Assembly (NCBI GenBank): GCA_002753335.1
Contig: PEAD01000025.1
Span: 1-43,895, forward strand
Direction of reading: 5' to 3'
From: Nitrospirae bacterium MYbin3
GTDB lineage: Bacteria > Nitrospirota > Thermodesulfovibrionia > Thermodesulfovibrionales > Dissulfurispiraceae
DNA: 43,895 bases
Positions 7,768 through 14,519 of this stretch are shown here, piece by piece. Within the stretch, counting starts at the first letter, position 1. Each line of letters starts with the position of its first letter. The translations under genes and the position numbers were made by a program. Under the pieces are notes generated by a model. The model worked only from the letters and a program-made list of their open reading frames with translations, was not told the origin of the DNA and did no database searches.

Positions 7768-7919
7768 ACTCATTACACCCTCTATATGGGTGCCTAACCC
7801 TTACTGGGAGCTAATCTCCTATTTTACAAATTTAGAAAAATAATTTTTATAGCTATGTTGTCTTCCGGAGCAATAAGAATTTTTTAACTGGTGGCTTTTA
7901 TTTTTTGCTCGCGATAAAG
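7752..7919 (+). repeat. structured ~167-bp repeat, copy A
   Basis: An imperfect counterpart of 14307-14472. The core CCCTCTATATGGGTGC is identical in both copies. It is enclosed by an outer stem, AGGGTTAG/CTAACCCT here and GGGCTT/AAGCCC in the other copy, so both sides of the stem changed together. The copies stay alignable to the shared end TTTTATTTTTT...CGATAAAG. Copy A lies just before a dead HigB-like gene. No coding frame survives on either strand. Confidence 0.6.
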
Positions 7920-7994
7920 ACTTTAAATGGAAATTGCCAAGAAATAGTTCAACTTTCTCATTGAAGCTATGCACCAATTATGGTACACTATTTC

Positions 7995-8345
7995 ATGGAG
8001 CAGAGAGATCCTATTCTAAAGGTTGTTTTCTATAAAACCGTCAACGATGTAGAACCGGTTAGATAGTGGCTCAAAGAGCTGCGGAAAGATTATAGAAGAA
8101 CCGTAGGAGAAGATATAAAAACAACCCAATTCGGTTGACCTATTGGGATGCCGCTCATAAGAAAGATAGAAAAAGACCTTTGGGAAGTCAGATCAACTAT
8201 TAAAGACGGTATTGCCAGAACATTTTTTACGGTAGAGAAAGACATCATGGTTCTTCTTCATGGTTTTGTAAAAAAGTCACAGTAGACACCGCAAAAGGAA
8301 CTCCAGACGGCAAGACAAAGATTGCGTAATATAAGCGAAGGTTAA
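7995..8345 (+). pseudogene. HigB/RelE-like toxin (Gp49 family) killed by three nonsense codons
   Basis: A 117-codon frame without any frameshift reads through a phage-derived Gp49-like (PF05973) toxin: WLKELRKDYRR, IGMPLIRKIEKDLWEVRS, IARTFFTVEKD, LLHGFVKKSQ. It is broken by TAG at 8064 (EPVR-stop-WLK, where Glu is usual), TGA at 8136 (QFG-stop-PIGMPL, where Trp is usual) and TAG at 8283 (KKSQ-stop-TP, where Lys is usual). Each is one base from the expected codon (GAG, TGG, AAG). It has TTGAAG, a 17-nt spacer, and TGG-TACACT 5 nt before the ATG. An intact antitoxin gene follows after 1 nt. A genuine toxin knockout with the antitoxin kept is the simplest reading. Confidence 0.85.
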
Positions 8346-8346
8346 A

Positions 8347-8628
8347 ATGAAAAACAAACATCTGGGCAGCGATTTCGATGATATTCTTAGGGAGCAGGAT
8401 ATGCTTATCGGCGTGGCGGCTGTTGCGGCAAAGCGTGCGCTTTCTTTTCAAATAGAAAAGGAAATGAAGAAAAAAAGATTAACCAAAGTTGAAATGGCAA
8501 CCAGAATGAGGACAAGCAGAACAGCAGTGGATAGGCTGTTAGACCCTGACAATATAGCTGTCACTCTCACCACTATTGAAAAGGCGGCTCTTGTCCTCGG
8601 CAAGAGGCTAATTATCAAACTTGCTTGA
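8347..8628 (+). CDS. HigA-like XRE antitoxin (orphan)
   Basis: A 93-aa DNA-binding antitoxin. An N-terminal region (DFDDILREQDMLIGVAAVAAKRAL) leads into a helix-turn-helix: EMKKKRLTKVEMATRMRTSRTAVDRLL, split here by the recognition helix, then a hydrophobic C-terminal helix (TIEKAALVLGKRLIIKL). It matches the XRE partner of Gp49-type toxins. It starts one base after the stop of the inactivated toxin gene, so it is probably still co-transcribed and may now act only as a repressor or neutralise related toxins such as that at 13457. Confidence 0.88.
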   Translation: MKNKHLGSDFDDILREQDMLIGVAAVAAKRALSFQIEKEMKKKRLTKVEMATRMRTSRTAVDRLLDPDNIAVTLTTIEKAALVLGKRLIIKLA

Positions 8629-8751
8629 GCCATACGTAACAAAGTTGATTGATTCTAATAGCCGCTAAGGGTCATCATTAATCCTGCTTTTTTAAGGAGA
8701 AAGAGGAGTAACAATTACCGAGGCAAGTAAAGTGGTGAGGGTATAAAATAA

Positions 8752-9120
8752 TTATTGGGCATCATCCCTGTGAACCGTTTCAGTTGAGAACGCCGGCAGA
8801 CACACGGCAACATATTCCGCTCCATCCGGCTCTGGGGTGCTGTACTGGACCCATTCCCCACCTTTTGCAATCACCGCTTCTCCTTTACGAACATCCAGAG
8901 ATCCTTCCTTTGTTTTAACTCTAAGCATGCCGCGCAGTACTAATGTATATTCGTCGAACTCAGGCTGCTGTCCAGGCTCAATCCATCCTCCCGGACTCTT
9001 CATGCGAGCAATGCTTAGAGCATTTGTCTGTGAATTAACGCGACCAATGTATTCTCTTATCTCTTTTGGCTTGTTTCCAGATGCTTCTATTATGGTTGGC
9101 GTTTTGATTAAAATCGGCAT
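8752..9120 (-). CDS. cupin-domain protein
   Basis: A 122-aa single-domain cupin 2 protein. The first cupin motif appears around PGQQPEFDEYTLVLRGMLRV; the usual metal-ligand His residues are mostly replaced (Gln and Asp at the expected places), so metal binding is uncertain. The GEAVIAKGGEWVQYSTPEPDGAEY segment is the second motif. Similar proteins bind small organic ligands or have unknown roles. It is the last gene of a minus-strand operon: lipocalin, FMN-binding protein, cupin, with gaps of 11 and 26 nt. The SD is weak (AAGGAA). Confidence 0.85.
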   Translation of the reverse strand: MPILIKTPTIIEASGNKPKEIREYIGRVNSQTNALSIARMKSPGGWIEPGQQPEFDEYTLVLRGMLRVKTKEGSLDVRKGEAVIAKGGEWVQYSTPEPDGAEYVAVCLPAFSTETVHRDDAQ

Positions 9121-9146
9121 ATCGTATCATTCCTTTTGATAATAAT

Positions 9147-9539
9147 TTACAAATCAACCTGTCCGCTTCCTATTAGCGGCAGTATCTTCTTGACCTCGAA
9201 ATGCACCAGGTACTTGGGTCCCTTTGCCCTGTCCTCCTCGGGCGTAAGATTTCCCCTTGTCATCTTCGCTATAAGCGGAGAATCTGTTTCTTCTTTTATC
9301 TTCTTTAGATGAAGCCTTGTCCCGCTGTACCCGGGCCCCCTTTCATGAAACAGGAATGAGGCATAGGGATTTGATTGAAGGTTATGATATGTCAGTTTTT
9401 GGCGTAACAAAAAAGCGACAGTGCCGTCATCAAAAACATGCGGGCGGGAATAAATCGCAACATTCACCTTCCCTTCCGAGTCAGCGGTAGCAAGAACTCC
9501 TGTACCATTTGCACTCTTAAAATATTCTTTCAGGTCCAT
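9147..9539 (-). CDS. pyridoxamine 5'-phosphate oxidase-like FMN-binding protein
   Basis: A 130-aa split-barrel protein of the PNPOx-like superfamily. The GTGVLATADSEGKVNVAIYSRPHVFDDG region is the usual N-terminal beta-hairpin pair that contacts FMN (quoted as consecutive motifs GVLATADSEGKVN and IYSRPHVFDDG), followed by LTYHNLQSNPYASFLF, where Asn and Tyr contact FMN. It is too short for a true PdxH, so the substrate is unknown; heme, F420 or FMN reduction are possible. Middle gene of the lipocalin operon. Confidence 0.88.
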   Translation of the reverse strand: MDLKEYFKSANGTGVLATADSEGKVNVAIYSRPHVFDDGTVAFLLRQKLTYHNLQSNPYASFLFHERGPGYSGTRLHLKKIKEETDSPLIAKMTRGNLTPEEDRAKGPKYLVHFEVKKILPLIGSGQVDL

Positions 9540-9550
9540 ATTCCTCTCCT

Positions 9551-10030
9551 TTATTTGGTAACCCTTATCAGCCTTGAGGTATCATACTGCTGGTCCTTGA
9601 GACGGTTCAGTATTACTTTGTAAATTATTTCGTCCATAATTTCCGTTCTGCTAAGTATCCATAGGTATTTTCTGTCCGGATGCCCTATAACGGCATATTC
9701 ATAATCCTGGCCGAGGTCTATTATCCAGTAAGCCCCCGAAAAAGGCCAGAAAAAAGAGACCTTCAGCTTCGCGTTTTGTTTTGTGTCAACAACAACCCAC
9801 GCCTTGCCTTTTGCCGAGCGCAACTTGCCAGGATTTGACTGTTCGTAGCATTCGTTCAATACAGAGAGTTTTCCGTCGTCTCTTAATGAGTATGTAGCCC
9901 TGCTCCCTACACAACCTTCCTGAAATTTATGCGGATATCGCGCGATTTCATACCAGGTACCGCTGTAACGGTTCAGATCCACATACTGAACGACCTGTAA
10001 TGGTGAATTGTTTCGTTTAAATGCGTACAT
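9551..10030 (-). CDS. lipocalin family protein without signal peptide
   Basis: A 159-aa Blc-like lipocalin. The signature is GTWYEIARYPHKFQEGCVG (~25-43), then ATYSLRDDGKLSVLNECY, KVSFFWPFSGAYWIIDLG and HPDRKYLWILSRT. Unlike the copy at 3941 it has no lipoprotein signal, so it is either cytoplasmic or has lost its leader. Two Cys (GCVG and NECY) could form the fold's disulfide. A TATAAT box (10042-10037) lies 6 nt before the ATG and no SD is seen, so the transcript is probably leaderless. First gene of a three-gene operon. Confidence 0.9.
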   Translation of the reverse strand: MYAFKRNNSPLQVVQYVDLNRYSGTWYEIARYPHKFQEGCVGSRATYSLRDDGKLSVLNECYEQSNPGKLRSAKGKAWVVVDTKQNAKLKVSFFWPFSGAYWIIDLGQDYEYAVIGHPDRKYLWILSRTEIMDEIIYKVILNRLKDQQYDTSRLIRVTK

Positions 10031-10117
10031 GAGATCATTATAGATATGTAAACAACCCCCGTTATAATTTTAATGGCGTTCACATCTTCACCTGACCGGT
10101 GAATTTTTCTCTGACTG

Positions 10118-10276
10118 TCAGCAACCGGGCTCATCCGGATGCCCGCAGCAGTTCTGTCTATTTATGATTTTGATCGCGTTGTTTCTAATAAGCAGGGAAA
10201 TCTTCCTGCCAAGCGGCATAGGCGCTCTCAAGTTTGTAAAAACATCTTTTATGCTCGGTCTATTCTGATTGCACAT
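10118..10276 (-). CDS. 52-aa cysteine-rich small protein ending CCGHPDEPGC
   Basis: The short frame starts MCNQNRPSIKD and ends QNCCGHPDEPGC. An SD-like AGGAA lies 4 nt before the ATG. The basic amphipathic middle (PLGRKISLLIRNNAIKIINR) and the Cys-Cys-Gly...Pro-Gly-Cys end suggest a small metal- or cluster-binding, or redox-active, protein. I have the impression that similar CCG-x-x-x-EPGC tails recur in small anaerobe proteins, but cannot name a family. It lies between the lipocalin operon (same strand) and the left end of the insertion sequence. Confidence 0.55.
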   Translation of the reverse strand: MCNQNRPSIKDVFTNLRAPMPLGRKISLLIRNNAIKIINRQNCCGHPDEPGC

Positions 10277-10346
10277 AATTTCCTTATGCTAAATGATTTT
10301 TCATTATTTCGATAACTAAATTATATCGTATAATTTCAATAAGGCA

Positions 10347-10365
10347 AGCGAGCGTATAATCTTGT
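10347..10365 (+). repeat. 19-bp direct repeat, left flank of the insertion sequence
   Basis: AGCGAGCGTATAATCTTGT is identical to 11687-11705, and the two copies bracket the insertion sequence. This is the expected form of a target-site duplication, longer than in most IS families but known for the IS1202-type group. It contains a TATAAT box. Confidence 0.85.
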
Positions 10366-11686
10366 GTAGAGAACACATAAACTGTCCGCATCTGTAGCAC
10401 ATCAATTGTCCGGTTACGATTGGATAGCAAAGGAGGCTATCCATGGAAAGGACAAAGATACTACAGGAGATACGGAAAATGAGATTTGAGGAATCATATG
10501 ATGGATGGAAAAGAGGCAGACTGACACAGCAAGAGGCAGCAAGCCTCCTGGGGATATGTGAGCGGACTTATAGGCGGTATATACATCGCTACGAGGAAAG
10601 AGGCATGGAAGGACTTGCGGACATGCGTTTAGGGCAGGTATCTCACCGTAAAGCACCAGTTGATGAAGTAATGAGTCTGGCTGATCTATATAGCAATCGC
10701 TATAAGGGATTTACGGCAAAGCACTTTTATAGTTGGTATCGCAGGGCACACAGTGGGGTGAGGAGCTACACATGGGTAAAAAAGACTCTTCAGGAAAGAG
10801 GGTTCATGCAAAAAGGTCTTCGCAAGGGACAGCACAGGAAGCAGAGGCCTCGGTCTGCGTACGTCGGCATGATGCTTCATCAGGATGGCTCTCGACATGA
10901 GTGGGTGCCTGGGAAACTATGGGATCTGATAGTAACAATGGATGATGCCACCAACATGCACTATTCAATGTTTTTTGTCCAGGAGGAAGGCACTCATAGC
11001 AGTTTTCAGGGGATAAGGGATGTAGTTAAAGAGCATGGGGTCTTTGCCTCCCTTTATACTGACAGAGGGAGCCACTATTGGAGTACGCCTGAAGCAGGAG
11101 GCAAAGTGGACAAGGAAAATCTGACGCAGTTTGGTCGAGCCATGAGGCAGTTGGGGATTGATATGATTCCTGCATATTCCCCTGAGGCTCGGGGACGTTC
11201 TGAGCGGGCCTTTCGCACTCATCAGGAACGGCTTGTCAAGGAACTTGCCGCTGCTGGAATTACTGAGATGGACAAAGCAAATGCATACATACTGAAGACT
11301 TATATGCCTGCCTTTAACGATGAGTTTTCGGTAATCCCTATTGAATCGGCCAGTATGTTTGTTTCATGGGTTGGAACCCCTATTGAGGAGATTCTCTGTG
11401 AGCATCATGAACGTACCGTAGGGAACGACAACTGTGTACGGTTCAACGGGCTTGTGCTTCAGATTCCCAAAGACAATTACCGATATCATTATGTCAAGGT
11501 GAAGGTTCGAGTGCATCGTTACCCGGACGGAAATCTCTCTATATTTCATGGGCACAGAAAATTGGCATCCTATAATTCCAAGGGAAAGGAGGTTTGCAGC
11601 ACTGACAAAAAAGCGGCTTGTTCTTAATAACTACAGACCGGACAGTTTATGTGCTACATAACCGGACATTTCTATTTGTTGACAAC
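10366..11686 (+). mobile_element. IS1202/ISDol1-like insertion sequence (ISNCY group)
   Basis: A complete element of about 1.32 kb with a single transposase gene. The ends are imperfect inverted repeats: the left end GTAGAGAACACATA-AACTGTCCG matches the right end read inward (GTTGTCAACAAATAGAAATGTCCG) with one gap and several mismatches. A second similar block (GTAGCACAT...TGTCCGGT) follows inside each end, so each end may carry two transposase sites. It is flanked by 19-bp direct repeats. It sits just upstream of the DUF523/DUF1722 gene. Confidence 0.85.
10443..11627 (+). CDS. DDE transposase (ISNCY, IS1202/ISDol1-like)
   Basis: A full-length transposase of 394 aa. The N-terminal helix-turn-helix region (LTQQEAASLLGICERTYRRY) is followed by a linker with GFTAKHFYSWYRR, then the rve-type DDE core: first Asp in LIVTMDDATN, second Asp in SLYTDRGSHYW, Glu in ARGRSERAFRTHQ. 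The tail contains the beta-rich YHYVKVKVRVHRYPDG segment. An SD (AAAGGAGGCTATCC) precedes the ATG. No frameshift or stop is seen, so the element may be active. Confidence 0.94.
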   Translation: MERTKILQEIRKMRFEESYDGWKRGRLTQQEAASLLGICERTYRRYIHRYEERGMEGLADMRLGQVSHRKAPVDEVMSLADLYSNRYKGFTAKHFYSWYRRAHSGVRSYTWVKKTLQERGFMQKGLRKGQHRKQRPRSAYVGMMLHQDGSRHEWVPGKLWDLIVTMDDATNMHYSMFFVQEEGTHSSFQGIRDVVKEHGVFASLYTDRGSHYWSTPEAGGKVDKENLTQFGRAMRQLGIDMIPAYSPEARGRSERAFRTHQERLVKELAAAGITEMDKANAYILKTYMPAFNDEFSVIPIESASMFVSWVGTPIEEILCEHHERTVGNDNCVRFNGLVLQIPKDNYRYHYVKVKVRVHRYPDGNLSIFHGHRKLASYNSKGKEVCSTDKKAACS

Positions 11687-11705
11687 AGCGAGCGTATAAT
11701 CTTGT
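11687..11705 (+). repeat. 19-bp direct repeat, right flank of the insertion sequence
   Basis: Identical to 10347-10365. It lies 22 nt before the ATG of the next gene and carries TATAAT (11695-11700), so the insertion duplicated a possible -10 box of that gene while cutting it off from its original upstream sequence. Confidence 0.85.
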
Positions 11706-11726
11706 CTCATAATACTACAAAAAACT

Positions 11727-12677
11727 ATGGCAGAAAAAATAAAAATAGGAATAAGCCGGTGTCTCCTTGGCGAGAATGTAAGATATGACGGAGGGCACAA
11801 GCTTGATCATTATTTAAAAGATACGCTTGGAATGCATGTAGACTGGGTGGGGGTCTGCCCTGAAGTTGAGTATGGGCTTCCTGTGCCGAGAGAGACGATG
11901 CGCCTTGTCGGTGATCCTGCTTCACCGAGGCTCATGACCATCGGGACAAATATAGACCATACGGCAGGGATGAAACATTGGACTTACAAAAGGCTTAAAG
12001 AACTCGAAAAGGAGAACCTGTGCGGCTTCATCTTCAAAAGCAGATCGCCCAGTTCAGGCATAAGGGGCGTAAAGGTCTATGGCGAAACAGGCGTAGTTTT
12101 AAAGAACAGTCCTGGTATATTTGGCGGAGCCTTTTTAAAACATTTCCCACTTTTGCCAGCTGAAGATGACGATAGGCTTCAGACCCTCAAGTTTAGAGAG
12201 AATTTCATTGAGAGAGTCTTTGTTTACAGAAGATGGCTAGACTTTATTGCTTATGACAGATCACTTAGAGGACTTATAGCATTTCATGCTGACCACAAGC
12301 TACTACTTATGGCGCACAGTAACGAACACTACAGAAAACTTGGGAAACTTGTTGCAGAGGGAAAAATGTACAAGCGTAATGATCTTCTCAATGAATATAT
12401 AGTCCAGATGACCGATGGGCTTAGGCTTTTTACAACTGTAAAAAAGAATACAAATGTCCTCATGCATATCATGGGGTATTTCAAAAACGTGCTTTCCGGA
12501 AAAGACAAAAAGGAGTTGATCGAAACAATTAATAATTATCATAAGGAGATAATTCCGCTTATTGAACCGATAACTCTTCTGCAACATTACGTCAATAAAT
12601 ATGATGAACCCTATTTAAAAAAGCAGTATTATCTCAATCCGCATCCGGCAGTGCTAATGCTGCGGAACCATGCTTAA
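11727..12677 (+). CDS. DUF523-DUF1722 fusion protein (TudS-like domain plus YbgA domain)
   Basis: A 316-aa two-domain protein. The N-terminal DUF523 (~5-155) has GISRCLLGENVRYDGGH, VGVCPEVEYGLPVPRE and LCGFIFKSRSPSSG. DUF523 proteins include the [4Fe-4S] thiouracil desulfidase TudS; the Cys of CLLG and VCPE would be cluster ligands, with the Cys of LCGF as a possible third. The C-terminal DUF1722/YbgA (~195-310) has FHADHKLLLMAHS and YLNPHPAVLMLRNH. The role of the fused form is unsettled. No SD is obvious. Its promoter region was hit by the insertion sequence. Confidence 0.9.
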   Translation: MAEKIKIGISRCLLGENVRYDGGHKLDHYLKDTLGMHVDWVGVCPEVEYGLPVPRETMRLVGDPASPRLMTIGTNIDHTAGMKHWTYKRLKELEKENLCGFIFKSRSPSSGIRGVKVYGETGVVLKNSPGIFGGAFLKHFPLLPAEDDDRLQTLKFRENFIERVFVYRRWLDFIAYDRSLRGLIAFHADHKLLLMAHSNEHYRKLGKLVAEGKMYKRNDLLNEYIVQMTDGLRLFTTVKKNTNVLMHIMGYFKNVLSGKDKKELIETINNYHKEIIPLIEPITLLQHYVNKYDEPYLKKQYYLNPHPAVLMLRNHA

Positions 12678-12693
12678 TACATATTACGGACAG

Positions 12694-13198
12694 CTATGGC
12701 CATTCACTGACTATCTGGAACGAGCTTACATGAATACATCTGATTATTTTCACAAGTATCATTGATGTTGAAGGTGCGTTGACGAACTCTTTAAGCAGCG
12801 GGTGTTTCTTGAGAAAAATTTCCGCAAGTTCTTCCCTTGCCCTGCACCTTTTAACAACCCCTGCCTTACCGATGACAGTTATTGCCTCTGTTTTTCATAT
12901 AATTACCGGCCGTGCCTGAACGAGAGTCAATCAAAAGACTGACTTTCGTGTTTTTCATAAGGTTCCTGAACTTACGCGTTGCAGAGGGAGTTGCGAATAC
13001 AAGCCCTTTCATGTCAGGTGTTACCGCGTAAGCTACTAGAGATGTGTACGGTTCATTGCCGGATACCGTGGCAAGTACCGCGTGCAGTTGTTTTCTGTTA
13101 AACAGGAAAAGTCTACTCAACACATCAGCATTACCTGTTTTCACTATAACAGGTATTGTTTCTCCGGCATTTGTCGTCGTCTTATTTGCCTTTACCAT
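12694..13198 (-). pseudogene. FMN-binding PNPOx-like protein, frameshifted
   Basis: The 5' part (from 13198) reads HAVLATVSGNEPYTSLVAY, GLVFATPSATRKFRNL and VSLLIDSRSG, clear pyridoxamine-phosphate-oxidase-like split-barrel sequence. After TAGNYMK the frame runs into a stop. The +1 frame from there continues TEAITVIGKAGVVKR, ELAEIFLKKHPLLKEFV and SSFQIVSEWP to a stop at 12694, which restores the usual length of about 165 aa. The shift falls in a run of five A (12891-12895, T on the plus strand), so a homopolymer sequencing error or a slippage site is as likely as true decay. Confidence 0.8.
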
Positions 13199-13234
13199 AG
13201 TCCCTCACATATGCCTCATAAAATTTGCTTTTGC

Positions 13235-13248
13235 ATACGTTAACGTAT
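13235..13248. promoter_or_regulatory. 14-bp perfect palindrome, possible operator
   Basis: ATACGTTAACGTAT reads the same on both strands. It lies between the start of the frameshifted FMN protein (13198, minus) and the toxin gene (13457, plus), about 37 bp upstream of the former. Size and symmetry suit a dimeric repressor; no regulator gene is adjacent. Confidence 0.35.
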
Positions 13249-13420
13249 TTTACCAAAGACAGAACGCTCATTCCATGCCTGTCATTCGATCCCAAAGCAC
13301 GGTACACCTCTTTAGGTGAGGGTTAGTACACCTGCCAGGGTCTGCTTGCTCCTATATAAATGATACTGGAACTTAAGGGTGATTAGAAGTCGTATGTAGT
13401 TTCATTTTGGAGAGAACCAA

Positions 13421-13449
13421 TTGACCGTAGTTAGCAAATATGATAACCT
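13421..13449 (+). promoter_or_regulatory. promoter of the HigBA-like operon
   Basis: TTGACC, a 17-nt spacer ending in TGA, then TAACCT, 7 nt before the ATG at 13457. This is a complete -35 and extended -10 promoter placed so that the transcript begins near the start codon, with no SD. Confidence 0.6.
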
Positions 13450-13456
13450 ATGAACA

Positions 13457-13783
13457 ATGAAATACACCATCGAATATTTTCACTCTCGAGTTAAATCTGA
13501 TATTGAAAGCTGGCCTGATGGAATACTAGCCGACTTTGCGAGAATATTGGAGCTATTGATGGATTTTGGACCAAGCATACGTATGCCACATTCGCGAGCT
13601 CTGGGTGATGGTCTTTTTGAAATGAGACCCAAGGGACGTGAAGGTATTGGTCGTGTCTTTTACTGTTTTATTATGGGACAACGTATTGTTGTGCTGCATT
13701 CTTTTATTAAGAAAACACAATACACACCGGAACAAGAAATAAAAATTGCTCGAAAAAGAATGAAGGAGGTACAAAATGGCTGA
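13457..13783 (+). CDS. HigB/RelE-type toxin (phage Gp49-like)
   Basis: A 108-aa RelE-superfamily mRNA interferase-type toxin. Features: LADFARILELLMDFGPSIRMPHSRALGDGLFEMRPKG split as LLMDFGPSIRMPHSRAL and GLFEMRPKG, then GRVFYCFIMGQRIVVLHSFIKKTQ and the C-terminal EQEIKIARKRMKE helix. The Arg of RPKG and Lys of FIKKTQ are the usual RNA-contacting residues. It overlaps the XRE antitoxin by 8 nt. Toxin-first order is typical for HigBA. A damaged relative lies at 7995-8345. Confidence 0.93.
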   Translation: MKYTIEYFHSRVKSDIESWPDGILADFARILELLMDFGPSIRMPHSRALGDGLFEMRPKGREGIGRVFYCFIMGQRIVVLHSFIKKTQYTPEQEIKIARKRMKEVQNG

Positions 13784-14099
13784 CTTAAAGTATGAACCTG
13801 TTAAACATGACCATGAAGCCTTTCTGAATAAGGCATCAAAAAGAAAAGGATTCAAGAAAGCATACAATGACTTGGAGGACGAATATAAACTTATTCGCCA
13901 AATGCTGGCGGCCCGGTCAGAGTCTGGACTTACTCAGGAAGCAGTTGCCAAGCGCATGGGGACAACAAAAAGCGCTGTCTCTCGTCTTGAGGCAACAGGA
14001 AAGCATGCGCCATCAATCACTACACTAAAAAAATATGCCAAAGCAGTAGGGTGTGCTTTGGAAATCAAACTAATTCCATTTTCTCGCTTGTTGAAATGA
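13776..14099 (+). CDS. XRE-family antitoxin (HigA-like)
   Basis: A 107-aa antitoxin partner. The N-terminal ~45 residues are charged. The HTH follows (LTQEAVAKRMGTTKSAVSRLE) with the HAPSITTLKKYAKAVGCALEI dimerisation region. The SD AAGGAGG lies inside the 3' end of the toxin gene, and the ATG overlaps the toxin by 8 nt, ensuring coupled translation. It should repress its own promoter and neutralise the toxin. Confidence 0.93.
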   Translation: MADLKYEPVKHDHEAFLNKASKRKGFKKAYNDLEDEYKLIRQMLAARSESGLTQEAVAKRMGTTKSAVSRLEATGKHAPSITTLKKYAKAVGCALEIKLIPFSRLLK

Positions 14100-14306
14100 G
14101 AAACATTGTTTGTATCTATCGACATATAGTCTTCCTTAAATTAGCAGAAAAATAAATCTAGATGGAAAGGAGCTATCCTATAAATAGCTCCTTGTTCCAC
14201 CTGCATGGTGCAGTAGAGACTGACACAATAAAGAATAGAAAAAACGGCATTGGTAATATACAAAGATAACTTAAAATATGACGACAAGAAGAACTTTCTT
14301 GTGTAT

Positions 14307-14472
14307 GGGCTTTTTTTTCTCTTGACATGTGCCCTCTATATGGGTGCAAGCCCTTATCTAGAGACAATCTTTGATTTTATGAATTTCGAAAAGTAACTGG
14401 CATCTCTGGCCCGTCTTTCCAAACAAGAAGATTTTTTCGTAGGCATCTTTTATTTTTTTGACGATGATAAAG
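14307..14472 (+). repeat. structured ~167-bp repeat, copy B
   Basis: The partner of 7752-7919. GGGCTT pairs with AAGCCC across the shared CCCTCTATATGGGTGC core, and the region stays alignable to TTTTATTTTTTT...CGATGATAAAG. It lies between the live toxin-antitoxin operon and the 3' end of trmJ. No conserved reading frame covers both copies. Confidence 0.6.
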
Positions 14473-14519
14473 AATTCCTTTAACTCATGGTTCACAAATC
14501 CCGTCATAAATTTTTCGGG

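Noticed and set aside
7995..8345. Recoding of TGA/TAG (Sec or pyrrolysine) in the HigB-like frame
   Set aside because: The stops are of two types at positions normally Glu, Trp and Lys, with no Cys context and no SECIS-like loop sought or needed. Ordinary nonsense mutations explain them better.
10091..10112. Terminator formed by TTCACC/GGTGAA followed by TTTTT
   Set aside because: The T-run lies on the plus strand, where no gene ends nearby; on the minus strand, where the small gene ends, there is no U-tract.
11679..11700. Hybrid promoter from the IS end (TTGACA) and the duplicated TATAAT
   Set aside because: The spacing is only 10 nt, and 23 nt to the next CATAAT box, so neither fits a sigma-70 promoter.
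12015..12080. Loss of the third cluster cysteine in DUF523 (SPSSG instead of SPSCG)
   Set aside because: To my knowledge DUF523 proteins fused to DUF1722 usually have SPSSG with a Cys in the preceding LCGF, so it is a subfamily feature and not decay.
4454..14100. Integron cassette array, suggested by many small single genes in the accessory region
   Set aside because: GTTAG and CTAAC boxes near 7755-7800 are in the wrong order for attC (RYYYAAC...GTTRRRY), no attC-like site recurs between the genes, and there is no integrase.
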